Program-made: the position numbers and the translations under genes
Origin: Acinetobacter sp.
GTDB taxonomy: Bacteria; Pseudomonadota; Gammaproteobacteria; Pseudomonadales; Moraxellaceae
Length of the DNA stretch: 10,825 nt
Direction of reading: 5' to 3'
NCBI GenBank assembly: GCA_030152605.1
Contig: JASLJB010000248.1
Span: forward strand, 1 to 10,825
Shown here: one piece after another, positions 7,472 through 10,825 of the stretch
How positions within the stretch are numbered: position 1 is the first letter of the stretch
Layout: the number at the start of each line of letters is the position of its first letter
Notes under the pieces: generated by a model
Database searches by the model: none
What the model was told of the DNA's origin: nothing
Seen by the model: the letters and a program-made list of their open reading frames with translations, nothing else

Positions 7472-8074
7472 ATGACGATTCACTTGATGACCTTGCTGAA
7501 CAAGACCGCTGATGCGCTGCGGTCTGCTCTGAGTTACTTGAGCTTTTTATTGCTGCTGTGCATGACCTCGTTGTCGGTTCAAGCGCAAGCACCCGTGTTT
7601 AGCGCGGTTGAGAAAGTGGAGCTGGATCGCTATTTGGGCGTGTGGTATGAGATCGCACGCAAGCCGACCAGTCTTGAAAAAAAATGTGTACGTGATGTGA
7701 CAGCCAGCTACACCTTAAATGAATACGCCAACATGTTGATTGAGCATCGTTGCTTGGATGCCAACCATCAACAACTCAAACTGCTGGGTGAGGGCTATGC
7801 GGTGAATGAGCCGTGGTATAGCAAATTTAAGATCAGCTTTTTGCCGGAAAGCATTCGTTGGTTGCCGCTGGCACAGCGTGATTATTGGATCTTAAAGCTT
7901 GATCCAGACTATCAAATGGTGTTGATCGGTGCACCGGATCGGCAGCATCTATGGGTGTTGGCACGTCAGCCGCATCCTGACCCAGAGTTGCTCAAGCTGT
8001 ATTTGGCACATGCCAAGAGTTTGGGCTACGACTTGAATAACTTGATTTATACCCCGCATCACACAGCACCTTAA
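7472..8074 (+). CDS. blc: Blc-type lipocalin, periplasmic
   Basis: A 200-aa lipocalin. The family's first signature is seen at LDRYLGVWYEIAR (51-63, with G56 and W58), and the third region at LWVLAR (160-165) with the conserved arginine R165. DYWILKLDPDYQMVLIGAPD (137-156) matches the strands before it. Bacterial Blc-type lipocalins bind lysophospholipids or fatty acids and act in envelope stress or maintenance; the ligand here is inferred. Residues 1-40 form a Sec signal with hydrophobic core LSFLLLLC (23-30) and a likely signal peptidase I site after AQA (38-40). The only cysteine in the signal, C30, is preceded by LLL rather than a small residue, so a lipobox is not supported and the protein is probably soluble in the periplasm, unlike E. 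coli Blc. C72 and C94 could form a disulfide. The ribosome site is weak (TGGA, 5 bases before ATG); M6 is an alternative start. Confidence 0.9.
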   Translation: MTIHLMTLLNKTADALRSALSYLSFLLLLCMTSLSVQAQAPVFSAVEKVELDRYLGVWYEIARKPTSLEKKCVRDVTASYTLNEYANMLIEHRCLDANHQQLKLLGEGYAVNEPWYSKFKISFLPESIRWLPLAQRDYWILKLDPDYQMVLIGAPDRQHLWVLARQPHPDPELLKLYLAHAKSLGYDLNNLIYTPHHTAP

Positions 8075-8090
8075 GTATCTTAACTATTCG

Positions 8091-8153
8091 AAGAGCAGCT
8101 TGAATTTGTCTAAGAGTCTAAGAGTCTAAGAGTCTAAGAGCAGCTTGAGTTTG
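8091..8153 (+). repeat. 8-bp tandem repeat (four copies) inside a longer direct repeat
   Basis: GTCTAAGA occurs four times in perfect tandem at 8108-8139. The block is flanked by two copies of an 18-bp sequence, AAGAGCAGCTTGARTTTG, at 8091-8108 and 8136-8153, differing at one base and spaced 45 bases apart. It lies in the gap between the lipocalin and rarD genes, about 20 bases after the lipocalin stop. It is non-coding and shows no hairpin or T-tract. Confidence 0.9.
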
Positions 8154-8205
8154 AGTGTCGATATGTAAACTGATACTCAGATTAAAATTAAATTTTCATG
8201 CAAAT

Positions 8206-8235
8206 GTCACACTGAGCACTGATCTACTTTACAAT
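8206..8235 (+). promoter_or_regulatory. Weak promoter candidate for rarD
   Basis: GTCACA (8206-8211, 4 of 6 consensus) and TACAAT (8230-8235, 5 of 6) are 18 bp apart. The leader to the rarD start would be about 120 nt. The gap holds no better candidate, but this remains a pattern match. The rest of the gap shows only the tandem repeat and no RNA gene that I recognise. Confidence 0.3.
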
Positions 8236-8363
8236 CAACAGATGATTCAGTTGTATTTGATTTCAGGCTACTTTTAGCTGGTCAGCACATAACTTCACTC
8301 GATGATTGCGAGACCTGCATTGATCGATCGCCCATCCACATTCACTGCAACATGAGGGATTAG

Positions 8364-9317
8364 ATGTTTAAGGGAATCCTCCTTTCGATCATGGCATCTA
8401 TTACCTTTGGTGCTTTGTATTTTTATACCGAATTTTTGGGCGATTTCGACAGTCAGCAAGTCTTTGGTTGGCGGATCATCGCGACCTTGCCATTTTTGAC
8501 GCTGTTGATGTACTTCACCGCTGAGCTGAGCTTGGTGCGTGACATTTGGCTGCGTATCCGCCGCCAGCCAATCCTGTTCTTGGCCTTGCTGCTGACCTCG
8601 GCCATGTCTGCCATACAGCTGTGGTTGTTTTTATGGGGTCCCATTCATGGCCGTGGACTACAAGTGTCCTTGGGCTACTTTTTGCTGCCTTTGGTGCTGG
8701 TGCTGTCGGGCTGCGTATTCTACAAAGAAAAACTATCTAAATTTCAAATGCTCGCCGTGGCATGTGCACTGATGGGTGTCGGCCATGAGATTTGGCGTCA
8801 GGGCAGTATTGCCTGGGAAACCTTACTGGTCGCCGTCGGTTACTCCCTATATTTCTTGATTCGTAAAACCCTGAAAACCGATCATTTGGGGGGCTTCTGG
8901 TGGGATGTACTGCTGTGTTTGCCTGTGGCGGTATATTTCGTGCAGAGTGGTATCGCACCCTTTGATGCGATTGGGCAAAACCCAGTACTGATCTTGGTGC
9001 TTGCTGGGCTAGGGTTATTAAGTGCGATCGGCTTGGGCAGTTATCTCTTGGCCAGTCGCTACTTGCCGTTGGTGTTATTTGGCTTGCTGAGCTATTTGGA
9101 GCCGGTGTTGTTGGCTTTTGTGGCATTGATGCTTGGGGAAAGCATTGCAGCAGAAGAATGGTGGACTTATATCCCGATTTGGACTGCAGTCTTTGTCTTG
9201 GTACTTGAAGGTGCTTGGCATTTGCTGTTGCAACAGTACAAGATTCAAACCCTAAAGTTGAATCAAAAAAAAATGCAACAAAGAATTAATGCCAAAGAAA
9301 ACACTGAACTCAAGTAA
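8364..9317 (+). CDS. rarD: RarD-like EamA/DMT-superfamily inner-membrane transporter
   Basis: A 317-aa integral inner-membrane protein with about ten hydrophobic segments in two EamA-like halves, as in the drug/metabolite transporter superfamily. RarD-like features are the opening FKGILLSIMASITFGALYFY (2-21), SLGYFLLPLVLVLSG followed by EKLSKFQMLAV (102-132), and YLEPVLLAFVALMLGE (244-259). The family name comes from a chloramphenicol-sensitivity phenotype; the natural substrate is unknown and direct drug export is not shown. The asparagine typical of SLGYFINPL is replaced by leucine here. A hydrophilic Lys/Gln-rich tail (about 290-317) extends beyond the last membrane segment and makes it slightly longer than E. 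coli RarD (about 296 aa). The start is supported by GAGGGA at 8354-8359, 4 bases before the ATG. It has long gaps on both sides and no visible terminator. Confidence 0.88.
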   Translation: MFKGILLSIMASITFGALYFYTEFLGDFDSQQVFGWRIIATLPFLTLLMYFTAELSLVRDIWLRIRRQPILFLALLLTSAMSAIQLWLFLWGPIHGRGLQVSLGYFLLPLVLVLSGCVFYKEKLSKFQMLAVACALMGVGHEIWRQGSIAWETLLVAVGYSLYFLIRKTLKTDHLGGFWWDVLLCLPVAVYFVQSGIAPFDAIGQNPVLILVLAGLGLLSAIGLGSYLLASRYLPLVLFGLLSYLEPVLLAFVALMLGESIAAEEWWTYIPIWTAVFVLVLEGAWHLLLQQYKIQTLKLNQKKMQQRINAKENTELK

Positions 9318-9482
9318 CAATAGGGCTTAAGTGGCTTGGCTGTGGGTCAAATAGAGCGCTGGATGAGTTGAGATCTCACTAAACAATCAGTCAAATTGCT
9401 AATGCCAAATTAACAATTCAGACTGTTTTGTAAAATTCATCTGAATAAAGCCGAAAAAACCAGTCCTCAGCACAGCTTTTGA

Positions 9483-9511
9483 TTCAAAGTTACAGCGAAA
9501 TCTATTACAAT
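9483..9511 (+). promoter_or_regulatory. Sigma70-type promoter candidate for gap
   Basis: TTCAAA (9483-9488, 4 of 6 consensus) and TACAAT (9506-9511, 5 of 6) are 17 bp apart, 52 bases before the GTG start, giving a leader of about 45 nt. No HexR-like operator pair (TTGT...ACAA) is evident beside it. Confidence 0.45.
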
Positions 9512-9563
9512 TATGTCGGTTTTAAAATGTACACCATATAGATATTAAATAGAGGACGTATCT

Positions 9564-10825
9564 GTGAGCAAAGACACTATCACCGCCTTACACGCAGAGC
9601 ATCAAGGTCGCTGGACCAACCGCGAAGAAATTGCGGAACGTATGATTGCGTTAATCGGTCAAATGTACCGTGAAAAAAATATTGTAGTTTCTGTTTACGG
9701 TCGTTCTTTAATCAACCGTTCTGTTATTCAAATTCTTAAAACACACCGCCGTACCCGTGTTCTGGATGTTGAACTTTCTGTCGTAAATACTTTCCCAATT
9801 TTAGAAGCACTCGCGAAAGTGCAAAATATTGGTACAGCAGAAGTTGATATCGGTAAACTTGCGGTTGAATTCAAAGAGAAAGGCGGCGATATCGATGCCT
9901 TTGTTGCACAAGCCGTGGCAAGCATCCAAGGTCATGCGACAGAAGAAACTCCAAAAGACGTGGTACTTTATGGCTTTGGTCGTATCGGTCGTATCTTGGC
10001 GCGTTTGGTGATTAGCCAATCTGGTTTGGGCCGTGGCTTGAACTTGAAAGCAATCGTAGTACGTAAATCTTCTGATGGTGACTTGGCGAAACGTGCATCT
10101 TTGTTACGTCGTGACTCTATTCACGGTACCTTTGCGGGTACGATTTCAGTGGATGAAGAAAACGAAGCCATCATCGCCAATGGTAACTTCATTAAAGTGA
10201 TCTATGCGTCTAGCCCAAGCGAAGTTGACTATACTCAGTATGGCATCAACAATGCATTGTTGATCGACAACACCGGTAAATGGCGTGATGCTGAAGGCCT
10301 TAGCGTTCATCTACAATGCCCAGGGATCGCACGTGTGGTATTGACGGCGCCAAGTAAAGGCGAGATGAAAAACGTGGTCTTTGGTGTCAACCACACCGAT
10401 ATCTTAGATGAAGACAAAATCATCTCTGCTGCAAGCTGCACCACCAACGCGATCACACCAGTACTCAAAGTATTGGATGACAAATATAAAGTCCTCAATG
10501 GTCACGTTGAAACAGTTCACTCGTTCACCAACGACCAGAACTTGATCGATAACTACCATAAAGCGGATCGCCGTGGCCGTGCTGCGACCTTGAACATGGT
10601 GATCACTGAAACAGGTGCTGCCAAAGCGGTTGCCAAAGCATTACCTGCTTTACAAGGTAAATTGACAGGTAACTCTGTTCGCGTACCGACACCTAACGTT
10701 TCATTGGCGATCTTAAACTTGAACCTTGAAAAAGAAGTCGATCGTGAAGAAGTGAACGAATATATTCGTCAAATCTCGATTAACTCAAACCTCCAAGGTC
10801 AAATTGGTTACACCAACTCGACTGA
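9564..10825 (+). CDS. gap: Glyceraldehyde-3-phosphate dehydrogenase, long form (3'-truncated by the window)
   Basis: The first 420 residues of a GAPDH; the frame is open to the window edge with no stop. It interconverts glyceraldehyde-3-phosphate and 1,3-bisphosphoglycerate. The dinucleotide-binding motif GFGRIGR is at 137-143, catalytic C292 lies in SCTTN, and the partner histidine is H319 in VHSFTNDQ. The first 130 residues precede the Rossmann fold and form an extension absent from classical GAPDH of about 330 aa; such long forms (about 480 aa) occur in Acinetobacter and Pseudomonas. Where classical NAD enzymes read AIND at the end of the second strand, this one reads AIVVRK (163-168), so the NAD-selecting aspartate is missing. 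Acinetobacter often lacks a complete glycolysis, which suggests a mainly gluconeogenic role. The GTG start follows AGAGGA (9551-9556) at 7 bases. Confidence 0.95.
   Translation, partial: MSKDTITALHAEHQGRWTNREEIAERMIALIGQMYREKNIVVSVYGRSLINRSVIQILKTHRRTRVLDVELSVVNTFPILEALAKVQNIGTAEVDIGKLAVEFKEKGGDIDAFVAQAVASIQGHATEETPKDVVLYGFGRIGRILARLVISQSGLGRGLNLKAIVVRKSSDGDLAKRASLLRRDSIHGTFAGTISVDEENEAIIANGNFIKVIYASSPSEVDYTQYGINNALLIDNTGKWRDAEGLSVHLQCPGIARVVLTAPSKGEMKNVVFGVNHTDILDEDKIISAASCTTNAITPVLKVLDDKYKVLNGHVETVHSFTNDQNLIDNYHKADRRGRAATLNMVITETGAAKAVAKALPALQGKLTGNSVRVPTPNVSLAILNLNLEKEVDREEVNEYIRQISINSNLQGQIGYTNST

Noticed and set aside
9416..9446. Inverted repeat ATTCAGA/TCTGAAT upstream of gap
   Set aside because: A 7-bp AT-rich pair around a 17-nt loop is expected by chance in 10 kb; it has no T-tract and does not overlap the promoter candidate.
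1..10825. Mobile elements, CRISPR arrays, toxin-antitoxin pairs or a defence island
   Set aside because: No transposase, integrase, terminal inverted repeats, regularly spaced repeats or paired small genes were found. The gene set is core-like, and the single phage-family protein is not enough to call a defence locus.

Overview
The window reads as core chromosome of a gammaproteobacterium, most likely Acinetobacter or a close relative (Moraxellaceae). Three things point there: the proteins resemble Acinetobacter housekeeping proteins, including a long-form GAPDH with an N-terminal extension; the intergenic DNA is AT-rich around moderately GC-balanced genes; and a lone macro-like gene of a type I associate with Acinetobacter sits beside uvrB. 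This assignment rests on recognition, not a database search. I see no insertion sequence, integrase, CRISPR array, phage structural gene or plasmid function.

Layout from left to right. (1) A minus-strand tRNA-Asn(GTT) with its own sigma70-type promoter; a perfect hairpin at the window edge probably terminates it. (2) A plus-strand GFA-family zinc protein converges on a minus-strand class I aspartate aminotransferase, and the two share a bidirectional terminator. (3) Divergent from the aminotransferase is a small proline-rich, basic protein of 56 aa. It converges on a minus-strand diguanylate cyclase built from two tandem PAS-like modules and one GGDEF domain. (4) A minus-strand macro-like protein with an uncharacterised C-terminal half lies divergent from uvrB, the excision-repair helicase. 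(5) Downstream of uvrB on the plus strand are a periplasmic lipocalin, a RarD/EamA transporter and a GAPDH that runs off the right edge.

The genes do not form one pathway. Most have their own upstream gap of 115 to 290 bases, so they look like single transcription units. Metabolic links are loose: aspartate aminotransferase (amino acid/TCA exchange) and GAPDH (triose phosphate interconversion, probably mainly gluconeogenic in such organisms). The most interesting items are the macro-like protein with its unexplained C-terminal region, the gap-free tandem duplication in the GGDEF protein, the GAPDH whose coenzyme loop lacks the usual aspartate and carries Arg-Lys instead, and a small 8-bp tandem repeat between the lipocalin and rarD. 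No convincing new multi-gene system is visible. No gene-free stretch exceeds 300 bases.
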